A stretch of DNA of 64,000 bases from contig NZ_JAUSSF010000001.1 in assembly GCF_030812195.1 (NCBI RefSeq), positions 930,001 to 994,000 of the forward strand, given 5' to 3'. This stretch comes from Chryseobacterium lathyri (lineage in GTDB: Bacteria; Bacteroidota; Bacteroidia; Flavobacteriales; Weeksellaceae). Shown one piece after another: positions 8,710 through 19,142 of the stretch. Made by a program: the position numbers and the translations under genes. The notes under the pieces are model-generated. The model made no database searches and had not been told where the DNA came from. It saw only the letters and a list, made by a program, of their open reading frames with translations. Within the stretch, counting starts at the first letter, position 1. Each line of letters begins with the position of its first letter.

Positions 8710-10932
8710 CTATTTTACCCAATTGATTCTTTTCGTCTGAACATCCTGGGAATTGGTTCCAACCATGATATCAAATTCGCCACTTTCCCAATCATAATTC
8801 AGGTCATTATCGAAAAACTTCAGGTCTTCCGGAGTCAATTTGAAATCAACTTTTTTACTTTCCCCTTTTTTGATGAATATTTTCTGAAATCCTTTAAGCT
8901 CTTTAACCGGTCTTACTACTTTTCCGAAAAGATCCCTGATATAAAGCTGTACCACTTCTTCTCCATCATATTTCCCGGTATTGGAAACCGTTACACTGAT
9001 ATTTAAAGTCTGGCTTCCTTTAAGATTGACTGAACTTAATACCATGTCAGAATATTTAAAATCCGTATAGCTTAATCCGTATCCGAATGGAAATTTCGGA
9101 TCATTATCAAGATCAATATAAGCTGAAACATAATTCCGGTCCATATTATTTTTCGCAGGTCTCCCTGTGTTGTAATGATTATAATAAATTGGGATCTGCC
9201 CTTCAGTTCTTGGGAAGCTCATTGGAAGTTTCCCTCCAGGATTCACTGTTCCGAACAGAACATCGGCAATAGAATTTCCGGCTTCAGTTCCCAGCCACCA
9301 ATTATAGGTTATTGCAGGGATATTATCTGCTGCCCAATTGAATATCAAAGGTCTTCCAGCATTAATCATTAAAATAACAGGTTTTCCTGTTTTAGCTATT
9401 TCTTTCAGTAAGTCTTCCTGTACGCCGGAAAAACCGATACTGCTTCTGCTTTTTGCTTCACCACTCATTGCATGACCTTCTCCTAAAGTCATGATCACTA
9501 CATCAGCTTTTTTCGCAGTTTCCACTGCTTCTGCAAACATGGATCTGTCCTGATCATCTACATTACAGCCTTTTGCATATAATAAGGTTGAATTTTTATC
9601 GAGCTGATTTTTAATTCCGTCAAACTGAGAAACGATTCTTTGGTTGTCATCTTTGAAGGCAATAGACCAGAAACCGTGGTTGGCTACTGTTTCTTTCCCA
9701 AAAGGCCCGATCAGCGCAACGGTTTTCACGGTTTTTGAAAGCGGAAGAATATTTCCTTTATTTTTTAGGAGAACAATACTTTTTGAACCGAACTCTCTCC
9801 CGAATTTTCGGTGTTCCTGATTGTCGGTCTGTTCCTTTTGTCTTTTTTCATTACTGAATCTGTAAGGATCATCGAAAAGCCCCATTTCAAATTTCTTGGC
9901 TAAAATTCTGCCTGCTGCATCATCTACCAATTTAATATCGATTTTTCCTTCTTTAACAAGCTTTGGCAGTTCCGTCATATAAACCCGGCTTTCCATATCC
10001 ATATCGCTACCACCTAGAATTGCTCTTTCAGCAGCTTCATGAGCATCTTTGGCATAACCGTGAGGAATCATTTCCCCAATGCTTCCCCAGTCTGATACCA
10101 CAAAGCCTTTATAATTCCATTTTCCTTTTAAAAGTTCTCTTTGAATATATTTATTAGCCGTAGCAGGGATTCCGCTGATATCGTTAAATGAATTCATAAA
10201 TGTGGCCACTCCTGCTTCAGCCGCCGCTTTAAACGGGGGTAGATAGGTTTCATTCAATTGTCTTAAACTCATATCGACAGAATTGTAATCTCTTCCGCCG
10301 ACAGCTGCTCCATAGGCTGCAAAATGTTTGGCACAGGCCATCACAGCATCAAGGCTTCCCAAGCCTCTTCCTTGAAATCCTTTGATTCTTGCCAGACCAA
10401 TCTGGGTCCCCAAATAGGTATCTTCCCCGGAGCCTTCCATTACCCTTCCCCATCTCGGATCTCTCGCTATATCTACCATAGGCGCAAAGGTCCAGTGTAT
10501 ACCGTAAGCAGAAGCTTCTGTGGCTGCAATTCTTTCTGATTTTTCAATCATTGCAAGATCCCAGCTTGCCGCCTGCCCCAGGTTAACAGGAAAAGTCGTC
10601 CGGTAGCCATGGATAACATCCTGCCCAAAGAGTAAAGGAATTTTCAGCCTTGACTGCTGGGCTAGTTTCTGAAAGGCCCTGGTCTCATCAGCACCCGCTA
10701 CATTGAGCATGGAGCCTACTTTTCCTTTTTTTATTTCTTCTAAAACCGCAGCAGAATTGGACTGCTGAGGTCCTGTAGCATATTCAAATCCACTATACTG
10801 GACCATTTGCCCCACTTTTTCTTCGAGTGTCATTTTAGACAGCAGCTCAGACACTTTCTGATCAACCGTTTTCTGTCCGTGGACATTCATTCCCAATGCT
10901 GCAATTGTAAGTAAGAAATAAGCTTTTTTCAT
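8710..10932 (-). CDS. GH3 beta-glucosidase (BglX-like)
   Basis: 740 residues with signal peptide (cleavage near NVHGQ). The N-terminal TIM barrel has the nucleophile Asp281 in GFVVSDWGS and the KHFAAYG substrate block; a second alpha/beta domain and a C-terminal FnIII-like domain complete the standard BglX build. It should release glucose from the non-reducing ends of beta-gluco-oligosaccharides in the periplasm. It follows the second GH30 gene by 9 bases, so it is part of the same transcript. Confidence 0.93.
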   Translation of the reverse strand: MKKAYFLLTIAALGMNVHGQKTVDQKVSELLSKMTLEEKVGQMVQYSGFEYATGPQQSNSAAVLEEIKKGKVGSMLNVAGADETRAFQKLAQQSRLKIPLLFGQDVIHGYRTTFPVNLGQAASWDLAMIEKSERIAATEASAYGIHWTFAPMVDIARDPRWGRVMEGSGEDTYLGTQIGLARIKGFQGRGLGSLDAVMACAKHFAAYGAAVGGRDYNSVDMSLRQLNETYLPPFKAAAEAGVATFMNSFNDISGIPATANKYIQRELLKGKWNYKGFVVSDWGSIGEMIPHGYAKDAHEAAERAILGGSDMDMESRVYMTELPKLVKEGKIDIKLVDDAAGRILAKKFEMGLFDDPYRFSNEKRQKEQTDNQEHRKFGREFGSKSIVLLKNKGNILPLSKTVKTVALIGPFGKETVANHGFWSIAFKDDNQRIVSQFDGIKNQLDKNSTLLYAKGCNVDDQDRSMFAEAVETAKKADVVIMTLGEGHAMSGEAKSRSSIGFSGVQEDLLKEIAKTGKPVILMINAGRPLIFNWAADNIPAITYNWWLGTEAGNSIADVLFGTVNPGGKLPMSFPRTEGQIPIYYNHYNTGRPAKNNMDRNYVSAYIDLDNDPKFPFGYGLSYTDFKYSDMVLSSVNLKGSQTLNISVTVSNTGKYDGEEVVQLYIRDLFGKVVRPVKELKGFQKIFIKKGESKKVDFKLTPEDLKFFDNDLNYDWESGEFDIMVGTNSQDVQTKRINWVK

Positions 10933-10941
10933 GATATTAAA

Positions 10942-12369
10942 TTAAAAAACATAAGTCGCTGCCGAGTTTCCTGAAAGGGTAACCGGAGCGCTCTTTCCGT
11001 TATATTTGATATTAAAACTTTCATCTGCACTGTTACCATTCTGGATAATAAGCACTGTTTTTCCGGCAGGCGTTTTAAAGGCCGCCGTAGAAAGTGTTTC
11101 TGTCTGTGTGGAAGCAATACGCCGGGAACCTGCAGGTACAAATTTAGAAGCGTGTGCAATGATGTAATAAGAAACATTTCTGGTGAAATTCTCACTGTCG
11201 GAAACTGTTATTGCCCCTTTACATTCCGTACATCCGCCGTCTGTATGCGGTTTGTACTGCGGATCATTCGCTACGTTCCATTCTAAAGCAATCTTGCTCC
11301 AGTTTCTCATGGAACCGATGATTACATTTTTAACATGCCAGTTCAGGTCTTCACTAAAAGTTCCCTTCGATCCCGTCCACTGCTCGGTAAAATACAAATT
11401 TTTATCGGGAAATGCGTTGTGAACTGTACTTAACGCCGAAATATCTCCTTCATATAAATGGAAAGCCGAACCGTCAATATATTGATACGCTTCGGGATCT
11501 TTCAGAATATCAAGAACATATTCCGGTTTGTTGCAGTTATGATCGTAAACAACGATTTTTGTTTTGATATTATTAGCTTTAAATATTGGGCCTAGATGGC
11601 CTTTGACAAAATCTCTCTGCTGTTCAGACGGCATATACAAACTTGGGTTGTTTCCGGGATGAAGAGGTTCGTTCTGAGGCGTAATGGCATCAATGGTAAT
11701 ACCTTCTTTTTTCATTCCCTGGATATATTTTACAAAATATTCTGCATAGACTTTGTAAAATTCAGGCTTTAAACTTCCTCCTTTTGATTTTCCGTTGTCT
11801 TTCATCCAAACCGGAGATGACCATGGAGCAGCAATAATTTTGATATCGGGATTGATGGCTAAGATCTCTTTCAGCATCGCAATCAAATCTTTATCTTTTG
11901 CCAGGCTGAATTTTGAAAGTGCCGGATCTGTCTGGCCTTCCGGAAGATCATCATAAGAAAAAACCTCACCATCGAGATCGGAAGCTCCGATACTGAGTCG
12001 TAAATAGCTTATGGAAATTGAATTCTTACCTTTTCCAAAAAGCTCATTCAGAAGTGCTTTCCGTTTGGAAGATGAAAGCCTGTTGATCACCTCAACGCTT
12101 CCTCCTGTCAGGGTATATCCAAAACCGTCAACATATTGAAACTTTTGGGTGTCATCAATTTCAATATTCTGCCAGTTATTGACATTTGTTGTAAACCTAA
12201 CCGGGCTCTGCTGCTGTAATTTTACACTTTCATTACCTTTCGTCAGCCAGAACTGAACATCACTTTCTTTATCCCCATTTACCGATGCACATGATACAGG
12301 AAAAAGTACCGCGCCGCAAAGCAGCGCAGTACCTTTAAAAAAGAAACTATATAAACTGTGAAACTTCAT
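10942..12369 (-). CDS. GH30 glycoside hydrolase, second copy, probable lipoprotein
   Basis: 475 residues. A signal region ending FPVSC suggests a lipoprotein, although the lipobox is weak; acidic residues after the Cys fit a surface export signal. Acid/base Glu234 lies in TPQNEP and nucleophile Glu329 in YFTEQ. The sequence is well diverged from the GH30 at the other end of the locus, so the two probably have different substrate length or linkage preference. Starts 3 bases after SusD. GH30_3 endo-beta-1,6-glucanase is the best guess from context. Confidence 0.88.
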   Translation of the reverse strand: MKFHSLYSFFFKGTALLCGAVLFPVSCASVNGDKESDVQFWLTKGNESVKLQQQSPVRFTTNVNNWQNIEIDDTQKFQYVDGFGYTLTGGSVEVINRLSSSKRKALLNELFGKGKNSISISYLRLSIGASDLDGEVFSYDDLPEGQTDPALSKFSLAKDKDLIAMLKEILAINPDIKIIAAPWSSPVWMKDNGKSKGGSLKPEFYKVYAEYFVKYIQGMKKEGITIDAITPQNEPLHPGNNPSLYMPSEQQRDFVKGHLGPIFKANNIKTKIVVYDHNCNKPEYVLDILKDPEAYQYIDGSAFHLYEGDISALSTVHNAFPDKNLYFTEQWTGSKGTFSEDLNWHVKNVIIGSMRNWSKIALEWNVANDPQYKPHTDGGCTECKGAITVSDSENFTRNVSYYIIAHASKFVPAGSRRIASTQTETLSTAAFKTPAGKTVLIIQNGNSADESFNIKYNGKSAPVTLSGNSAATYVF

Positions 12370-12372
12370 GTT

Positions 12373-13917
12373 TTAGTAGCCTGGATTTTGTTTTAAAGCA
12401 GTATTCGGCAATTCATTAAACGGAATGGGAAGAATTTCATTTTTATTTGCTTTAAATCCTTTGAATGCAAGCTTAGAAGGAGCATCTCCCCATCTGACAA
12501 GGTCAAACCACCTGTGTCCTTCTCCTGCCAGTTCTCTTCTTCTTTCGTCTTTAATAGCCTGTAGAGAAACAGGAATTGACGCTAACCCTACTCTTGCTCT
12601 TACGGCATCCAACAGTGCCTGAGCTCTTGCTCCTGAACCTCCTAATGCCTCAGCTTCCATCAGATAGGTATCTGCCAGTCTTATGGCAATATAGTTTTGT
12701 TGGAAGTTCAGCTCAGCATTACCACCACCGGTTGTCACATCACTTGTTCTAGGAAGATATTTATTGAGGAAATATCCAGAATCTTTATATCCCGGAGAAT
12801 ATACAATCTTATTTTCTGCCTTTAATTTTTTAGCATTGAAAATGGTGGCATCAAGACGCGGATCGTTCTGCATAAAATTAAAAAGATCATCCGTTACTGG
12901 GTTGAAGCCCCAGCCTGAATAGATACTTGGTGCATCGTTATTGGGTATATTGGTATTACGGCCGTATGATATAATTCCCAGCATTACGTTGATTGAATTT
13001 CCTTCATCTTTCCCCTGCCCCCAGAAATCCCACACGGAATTCCCTGTATTGGTATGCATTACTTCAAGAATAGATTCTGTTGTAAACTTGTTACTTACTT
13101 GCCATAAATCTGCAAAATTCTGAACCAGTTGATATCCGTACTGATTGACCTGTCCCGGAATTCCGTTGACCATCTGCAACTGTTCAGCTGCCAAAGCGTA
13201 TTTTTTGTCATAAAGGTAGATTTTACCTAAAATAGCTCTTGCCGAACCTTGCGTAATTCTTCCGGTTTCTGCTTTATTTGCTGGAGGAATGGAGACAGGT
13301 AGATCATTTATAGAGGTAAGAATATCAGTTTCTATCTGGTTATATATTACTTTAGGATCCTCCTGTTTAATATTATAATAATCTTCATTAAACTGGATGG
13401 GTTTTAAGATCATCGGTATATTCCCAAATATCCTTACAAGCTCAAAATAATAGAGAGATCTTAGAACTTTAGCTTCTGCAATAAATCTTTTTCTTTTCTG
13501 ATCATTCATATCAGCATTGGGAATTCTTTCTAACAAAAGATTAGCTTTTGCAATTCCTTGGTAATAATCTTTCCAGTAGCTGGGAGGCATGATCACAGCA
13601 TTGATTGTATAGTTCGAGAATCCCTGGATTCCTGCTCCATCTGTAGAACTTCCTCCACCGGAATAAAAGTCATCTGATGCAGCATTGAAAAAGGTCACTT
13701 CATTCTCAAATCCACCTGAATATTTCCTCAGCATATCGTAAACAGCAATAAGACCGCTGAAAGACTGCTCTTCATTTTTGAAATAATTATCTGTGTCAAA
13801 GGTCCCTGTATTTTTTACATCTTCAAGATTGCTGTCATTACAGGAAGCGGCTCCGAAACTAATTCCGGTTAGCATTAAAACAGATATGCTTTTATAGATA
13901 AATCTTGTATTTTTCAT
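12373..13917 (-). CDS. SusD/RagB-family glycan-binding lipoprotein
   Basis: 514 residues. Lipoprotein signal FGAASC, then the SusD helical TPR scaffold (KRKRFIAEAKVLRSLYYF block) and the diagnostic C-terminal ERRRELAGEGHRWFDLVRWG. It caps the SusC transporter in the outer membrane and binds glucan. It lies between SusC (10 bases upstream) and GH30 (3 bases downstream). Confidence 0.95.
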   Translation of the reverse strand: MKNTRFIYKSISVLMLTGISFGAASCNDSNLEDVKNTGTFDTDNYFKNEEQSFSGLIAVYDMLRKYSGGFENEVTFFNAASDDFYSGGGSSTDGAGIQGFSNYTINAVIMPPSYWKDYYQGIAKANLLLERIPNADMNDQKRKRFIAEAKVLRSLYYFELVRIFGNIPMILKPIQFNEDYYNIKQEDPKVIYNQIETDILTSINDLPVSIPPANKAETGRITQGSARAILGKIYLYDKKYALAAEQLQMVNGIPGQVNQYGYQLVQNFADLWQVSNKFTTESILEVMHTNTGNSVWDFWGQGKDEGNSINVMLGIISYGRNTNIPNNDAPSIYSGWGFNPVTDDLFNFMQNDPRLDATIFNAKKLKAENKIVYSPGYKDSGYFLNKYLPRTSDVTTGGGNAELNFQQNYIAIRLADTYLMEAEALGGSGARAQALLDAVRARVGLASIPVSLQAIKDERRRELAGEGHRWFDLVRWGDAPSKLAFKGFKANKNEILPIPFNELPNTALKQNPGY

Positions 13918-13927
13918 TTTTTCTTAA

Positions 13928-16840
13928 TTAAAATTGAATGTTAGCACCAAAAAGGAATGTTCTTGCCTGTGGATAATATGCTCTGTCTACACCAAATGTA
14001 TCATTTCCGGCAATTTCCGGATCGTAGCCTGTATATTTTGTAAATGTAGCAAGGTTTTCACCTGTAACATAGAATCTTACTTTACTTGCTCCTATGGTCT
14101 TGGCAACTTCTACCGGAAGTGTATAACCCACCTGCACAAGTTTCAGACGAAGATAATCACCTTTTTGAAGATAGTAATTAGACATTCTTGTATAATTCTG
14201 GTTAGGATCATCCTGAGTGACTCTGGCCACCGTGTTCGATGTCCCTTCACCAGTCCATCTATCCAGGATTGTTGTTTGGTAATTGGCATCCTGGATATCT
14301 AGTCTTCTCAACCCTTGAAAAATTTTGTTTCCGGCTTGTCCCTGTGCAAATATCATCACATCAAAGTTTTTATAATTCATATTTAGGGTAAGACCAAAAG
14401 TATATTTCGGAACTGAGTTTCCAAGATTCACATAATCATTTTCATCGATCTTTCCGTCTCCGTTAGCATCAAGACGTTTAAAATCTCCAGGTTTTGCATT
14501 GGGCTGAATCAGGTTTCCACTGGCATCCTTGTAAGCATTAACCTCTGATTCATTCTGGAAAACACCTAAATTCTGAAATCCATAAAATGCTCCGTAGGAA
14601 GATCCTACCTGCAGCCTTGAAACAGCACCCATTGACTGGAACGATGCAAAGGGTACATATAACTTGTCTCCTTCCAGTCGGGTAATTTCATTTTTAAGAT
14701 AACTGAAGTTTCCGTTAGCAGAAAATCCGAAATCGCCCCAGCTCTTTTTATATCCTAAAGTAACTTCTACCCCATCATTGTTCATGTCACCAATATTTCT
14801 CCACGGATCTTTTACAAGCCCCAAGTAACCGGGAAGTTCAATTCTTCTTAAAATATCTGTACTTTTCTTTCTGTAAACATCTACAGATAAATCAAAATCT
14901 CTAAAAAGCTTAATATCAGCTGCTATATTAATTTGTGATGTCTTTTCCCATCGCAGTTCAGGATTCTCCAATGTACTTGGTGCATATCCGATATGAATAA
15001 TATTGTCACCAAAGGTATAGTTACTTCCTGGAGACAGGAAGTTGGCAAACTGAAAATCATCAATAGCGTCATTCCCTAAAATTCCGTACCCACCTCTCAG
15101 CTTGAAGCTGTTGACAACTTTATTTTCAGGCCAGAAGCTCTCGTTTGATACATTCCACCCTAAAGACATTGCCGGGAAGTTCCCCCAGTGATAAGCTCTG
15201 GCAAATTTTGAGGACCCATCTCTTCGTATTGTTCCTGTAAATAAATATTTATTATTATAGTCGTATACAACCCTTGCGAAATAAGAAGTTTTATGGGTTT
15301 CTTTTCCGTCCCAGGCATTGGTTAACCTGTCTGTCTGAGGAATTTCAAAGTTAAATGATGCATCTTCCCAGTTGTTGGTAGGAAGGTTTTTATAGGTTGT
15401 ATTCTGACCTGAAGAGATATTGTATTCATAATATCCCTGCCCTAGCAGTACATTTAAATTGTGATCACCGAACTTATTCTGATAAGTAAGCGTATTTTCG
15501 GTACTCCACTCAAATTTTTTATCGATCTGTCTGAATAAATTATTAAAATCAGTCTTATTCGCAGGTCCTAAGTAATATTTAGGAGTAAATGCCTGTTCAC
15601 CCCAATAGGATAATTTCCCGTTCATACTTGATTTAAAAGTGAAGTTTTTGTTGAATTTTAATTCAGCAAATACATTCGCTACAATATCATCACTCCATTT
15701 GTATCTTCCCAGCTGTGTTTTTTTAAACGCAATCGGGTTAGACATTTCCTTATTTACACGACTCGAAATTCCATATGGATTTCCATTTTCATCCCGTACA
15801 AGAGATCCCATAATATCGGGATTGTTATATGGATTTGTAGCCAGCATAGCAGGATCGGTAACTACTACTGGTGTAAGCGGATCCATATTTATAGCCGAAC
15901 TCAATGGACCTCCGAATTCTCCATTTTCATTAATCCCTTGGGATTTGGTATGTGTATAAGCGAATGTCTGTCCTACCGTTAGAAAATCAAATATTTTATG
16001 GTTTGAATTCAGTCTGGCATTCAGTCTTTTGTAGTAAGAGATATCTCTCATCACTATACCTTCCTGATCATAGTATCCGAATGAAGAATAATAGGTAGAC
16101 TTATCGTTTCCTCCACTGATGCTGAATTCGTGAGAAGTACGCTGTGCCGTATTAAATATTTCTTTTTGCCAGTCTGTTCCTTGCCCATATCCTGAAGGGT
16201 TTGCGAAAACAGGATTACGTCCGTCGTTTACGTTTGCTTCATTAATGATTGTCGCATACTGAGTCGCATTGAGGAGGTCTAGTTTTTTAGAGGCACTTCC
16301 AACACCGAAGAATCCATTGTAAGAAAGGTTAAGACGACCTTTTACCCCTTTTTTAGTTGTGATCAGAACTACCCCTTTTGCGGCAGAAACTCCGTAGATT
16401 GCGGCAGAGGCTCCATCCTTAAGAATTTCCATCCCTTCAATATCAGACTGATTCAGCCATCCGATATTATCCACAACAATACCATCCACTACCCATAAAG
16501 GGTCATTACTTCCTGCCCCAAAACTGGTAATACCCCGGACACGAATGGTCGCTTTTGAACCGGGTTGCCCCGAATTTGAAATCACTGTAACACCTGCTGC
16601 TCTTCCTTGGAGAACCTGCTCCGGCCTTCCTGCTGGAGCATTTTCAATATCTTTTGCTTTAATACTTGCAATAGCTCCAGTCACATTACTCTTTTTCTGT
16701 GTACCGTAACCGATCACGATGACTTCCTCTATTTTATTCTCTTTCGGAACAGTGTCCTTTACACTGGTCTGTGCACTGAAATTAGCTGTAAAATACATTA
16801 CAGCAACCACCCCCAGGCTTCTTGATATTCTTATATTCAT
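13928..16840 (-). CDS. SusC/RagA-family TonB-dependent outer membrane transporter
   Basis: 970 residues. Signal peptide, then directly the EEVIVIGYGTQKK TonB-box/plug opening, plug domain (DPLWVVDGI, AAIYGVSAAKGVVLITTKKG) and a long beta-barrel ending in an aromatic residue (ANIQF). The N-terminal carboxypeptidase-regulatory-like domain of many SusC proteins is absent. Imports beta-glucan oligosaccharides with the SusD lid. First gene of the locus; its promoter lies in the 175-base gap shared with the divergent MFS gene. Confidence 0.95.
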   Translation of the reverse strand: MNIRISRSLGVVAVMYFTANFSAQTSVKDTVPKENKIEEVIVIGYGTQKKSNVTGAIASIKAKDIENAPAGRPEQVLQGRAAGVTVISNSGQPGSKATIRVRGITSFGAGSNDPLWVVDGIVVDNIGWLNQSDIEGMEILKDGASAAIYGVSAAKGVVLITTKKGVKGRLNLSYNGFFGVGSASKKLDLLNATQYATIINEANVNDGRNPVFANPSGYGQGTDWQKEIFNTAQRTSHEFSISGGNDKSTYYSSFGYYDQEGIVMRDISYYKRLNARLNSNHKIFDFLTVGQTFAYTHTKSQGINENGEFGGPLSSAINMDPLTPVVVTDPAMLATNPYNNPDIMGSLVRDENGNPYGISSRVNKEMSNPIAFKKTQLGRYKWSDDIVANVFAELKFNKNFTFKSSMNGKLSYWGEQAFTPKYYLGPANKTDFNNLFRQIDKKFEWSTENTLTYQNKFGDHNLNVLLGQGYYEYNISSGQNTTYKNLPTNNWEDASFNFEIPQTDRLTNAWDGKETHKTSYFARVVYDYNNKYLFTGTIRRDGSSKFARAYHWGNFPAMSLGWNVSNESFWPENKVVNSFKLRGGYGILGNDAIDDFQFANFLSPGSNYTFGDNIIHIGYAPSTLENPELRWEKTSQINIAADIKLFRDFDLSVDVYRKKSTDILRRIELPGYLGLVKDPWRNIGDMNNDGVEVTLGYKKSWGDFGFSANGNFSYLKNEITRLEGDKLYVPFASFQSMGAVSRLQVGSSYGAFYGFQNLGVFQNESEVNAYKDASGNLIQPNAKPGDFKRLDANGDGKIDENDYVNLGNSVPKYTFGLTLNMNYKNFDVMIFAQGQAGNKIFQGLRRLDIQDANYQTTILDRWTGEGTSNTVARVTQDDPNQNYTRMSNYYLQKGDYLRLKLVQVGYTLPVEVAKTIGASKVRFYVTGENLATFTKYTGYDPEIAGNDTFGVDRAYYPQARTFLFGANIQF

Positions 16841-17015
16841 ATACAGTTAGTTTTTAATTCTCAAATTGAGACAATAAAAATATATTTTTTTTTAATTAAT
16901 TAACATTCTATTCATAATTATTTTAATTTTTCGTTTATTTTTGGGAGTTGAAAGCCCTAAATCTTCTTCATAATTCATAAAATTATTATAAAAAATCAAT
17001 AAAAAAGTCCCCAAA
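16841..17015. promoter_or_regulatory. Divergent control region between SusC and the MFS/regulator pair
   Basis: 175 AT-rich bases. A short palindrome, CTCAA-A-TTGAG (16860-16870), lies just upstream of SusC, and TTAATTAATTAA lies further in. The NUDIX-type regulator encoded to the right is the obvious candidate to bind here. No perfect TAnnTTTG box is seen for SusC. Confidence 0.35.
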
Positions 17016-18203
17016 ATGACAGCTAAGCTTTCCAAGATTTCGCTTCCCTTAAAACTGACCTTCCTTATTTTTTCAATGGTCTTGAACTGTATGGGTATTG
17101 TGATTCTTCAGCTTTCTGAAGCAAAAATAACTTACGAGAAGCTTGGCTTTTTGGAATCGTTCAAGGATCTTCCCATAGCATTTATTTCACTTTTTGCAGT
17201 GAATTTCATAAGTAAAACAGGAACAAAAAAAGCATTAATTTCAGCTTTAGTCATTGTTGGAATCTGTTCATGCTTCCTACCTTTTATAGAAGATTTCTGG
17301 TTCTACAAAGTTTGGTTTGCTATTATCGGAACCTGTTTTGCTGTCGGAAAGATCTGCGTTTTCGGAATTATCCGGAACAATGTTTCAGATGAAAAATCTC
17401 TTGCCAAAATGATGAACAGTGTGGAAGCCTCATTCATGGTCGGTATTTTTATAGTGAATACCGGTTTCGGATGGCTCATTTCCAGCCGCTATTCCGAATA
17501 CTGGAAGTTCGGATTCCTGTCTATAACAGTACTTTGCGCAGTAACGATATTTCTGTTTTCAAAGCTGAGTATCTCGGAAGCAAAAAAAACGGAGAATAAA
17601 AGTCTTATTGCCGAACTTTCAGCATTCACAAAGCCTGCAACAATCATGTTCCTTGCTGTAGTTTTTTTTATCGTTTTTGTAGAACAGGGATTTAATTCAT
17701 GGCTGCCCTCTTTCTATAAAAACCATCTGAATGTGAATTCATTTTTTGCTTTACAGGCCACTTCTTTCCTTGCCCTTTTTTCTTATGCGGGCAGGACAGC
17801 AACAGCTAATATCATTCAGAGATTTTCTTTATCAAGATATTATATTTTATGCATTTTTTTAATTATCGTTGTCCTGTTAATTATTATAGGAATACAGTAT
17901 TTTGATTCTGTGAACTCCGGCATTATCCTGTTCTTATTTCCGGTCATCGGACTTTTCCTTTCACCGCTCTACCCTGTGATCAACTCAAAAATGATTGCAC
18001 AGATTGACAAGGAAAAAATCAACCTGTTTACATCCCTAATTGTAATTTTTTCATCGCTTGGAAGCTCTGTCAGTTCAATTATTATGGCTGTCCTGTTCGG
18101 AAAACAGCTGCTAAACTATTATCCGCTATATATATTACTTGCTGTTTCTGTGCTTTTTACGGTGAGTTTAATATATTTTAGGCTTGCAGGAAAGAAATTA
18201 TAG
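17016..18203 (+). CDS. MFS sugar transporter
   Basis: 395 residues with about 12 hydrophobic helices and almost no soluble domain, as in MFS permeases. The central loop (SKLSISEAKKTENKS) separates two six-helix halves. Divergent from a glucan locus and paired with a sugar-type regulator, it probably takes glucose or gluco-oligosaccharide through the inner membrane. No substrate residues can be assigned. The regulator gene starts 23 bases downstream. Confidence 0.75.
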   Translation: MTAKLSKISLPLKLTFLIFSMVLNCMGIVILQLSEAKITYEKLGFLESFKDLPIAFISLFAVNFISKTGTKKALISALVIVGICSCFLPFIEDFWFYKVWFAIIGTCFAVGKICVFGIIRNNVSDEKSLAKMMNSVEASFMVGIFIVNTGFGWLISSRYSEYWKFGFLSITVLCAVTIFLFSKLSISEAKKTENKSLIAELSAFTKPATIMFLAVVFFIVFVEQGFNSWLPSFYKNHLNVNSFFALQATSFLALFSYAGRTATANIIQRFSLSRYYILCIFLIIVVLLIIIGIQYFDSVNSGIILFLFPVIGLFLSPLYPVINSKMIAQIDKEKINLFTSLIVIFSSLGSSVSSIIMAVLFGKQLLNYYPLYILLAVSVLFTVSLIYFRLAGKKL

Positions 18204-18226
18204 AAAATAATTTTATTTTTACTCCC

Positions 18227-19015
18227 ATGAAAATCAAGGATACCAAAAACAAAGAAACCCTCCAGGAACTTATTGATACAAAAGATTTTGTAGCACACGT
18301 ATCTGTTGACTGCACGATATTTGGTTTTCACAATAATATTTTGAAGGTTTTGCTCCTGAAGTACCACGATCTGGATCTGTGGTCGCTTCCGGGCGGTTTT
18401 GTTTTCAATGATGAAGACCTTCGTGAAGCCGCTGCGAGAGTACTGTATGAAAGAACCCATCTTCAAAACCTTTTTCTAAAACAGTTTCACACTTTTGGGA
18501 GAATCGACCGAACGGAGAATAATGTCCACCAGATCCTTCTTAGCAATAAAGGAATTGAAGTTCCGAAAGACCACTGGATCTTCCAGAGATTTATTACGGT
18601 AGGTTACTGCAGCCTTATTGATTTTTCCGTTGCCAATACTTTTCCGGATGCATTCAACGAAAGCTGTGAATGGTTTGAGGTTAATAAATTGCCTAAGATG
18701 GCCTTCGATCACGACAGAGTCATAGAAACGGGCCTTGAATACCTTCGTATGAATATCAATACCGAAGTGGCTGCCAGCAATCTTCTTCCTGAAAAATTTA
18801 CAATGAAAGATCTTCAGTCGCTGTATGAAACTATTTTAGGGCAGAAATTCAGGAGAAATAATTTTCAACGCAAGATATTAAGCTTAAATATTCTGGACAG
18901 GCTGGAGAAACTGTATGACGGATCTGCAAACAAAGCTCCGTATCTGTATAAGTTCAAAAGCAAGGTACACAATGCTGCCAATCAGTATCCTATTTCCAAT
19001 GATGAGGAATCTTAG
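18227..19015 (+). CDS. NrtR-type transcriptional regulator: NUDIX-fold sensor with C-terminal winged helix
   Basis: 262 residues. The first about 160 form a NUDIX fold (LWSLPGGFVF). In the NUDIX box the catalytic REuxEE segment reads RVLYER, so two of the Glu residues needed for metal binding are gone and hydrolysis is unlikely. Residues about 175-250 form a winged-helix domain (FTMKDLQSLYETILG, FQRKILSLNIL). This is the build of NrtR-family repressors, which in Bacteroidota often control sugar genes. Likely controls the adjacent MFS gene and perhaps the glucan locus. Confidence 0.82.
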   Translation: MKIKDTKNKETLQELIDTKDFVAHVSVDCTIFGFHNNILKVLLLKYHDLDLWSLPGGFVFNDEDLREAAARVLYERTHLQNLFLKQFHTFGRIDRTENNVHQILLSNKGIEVPKDHWIFQRFITVGYCSLIDFSVANTFPDAFNESCEWFEVNKLPKMAFDHDRVIETGLEYLRMNINTEVAASNLLPEKFTMKDLQSLYETILGQKFRRNNFQRKILSLNILDRLEKLYDGSANKAPYLYKFKSKVHNAANQYPISNDEES

Positions 19016-19142
19016 GAGGCTGTATTTCTACTCAAATCCTTCAGGCTGTGATTTATCTCACTGAAAATCAAAGGCAATAAAGATTTACAAAAAAATTTTC
19101 CAAACCAGCGAAAAGTGTTACTTTTAGGCAAATCAAAAAATC

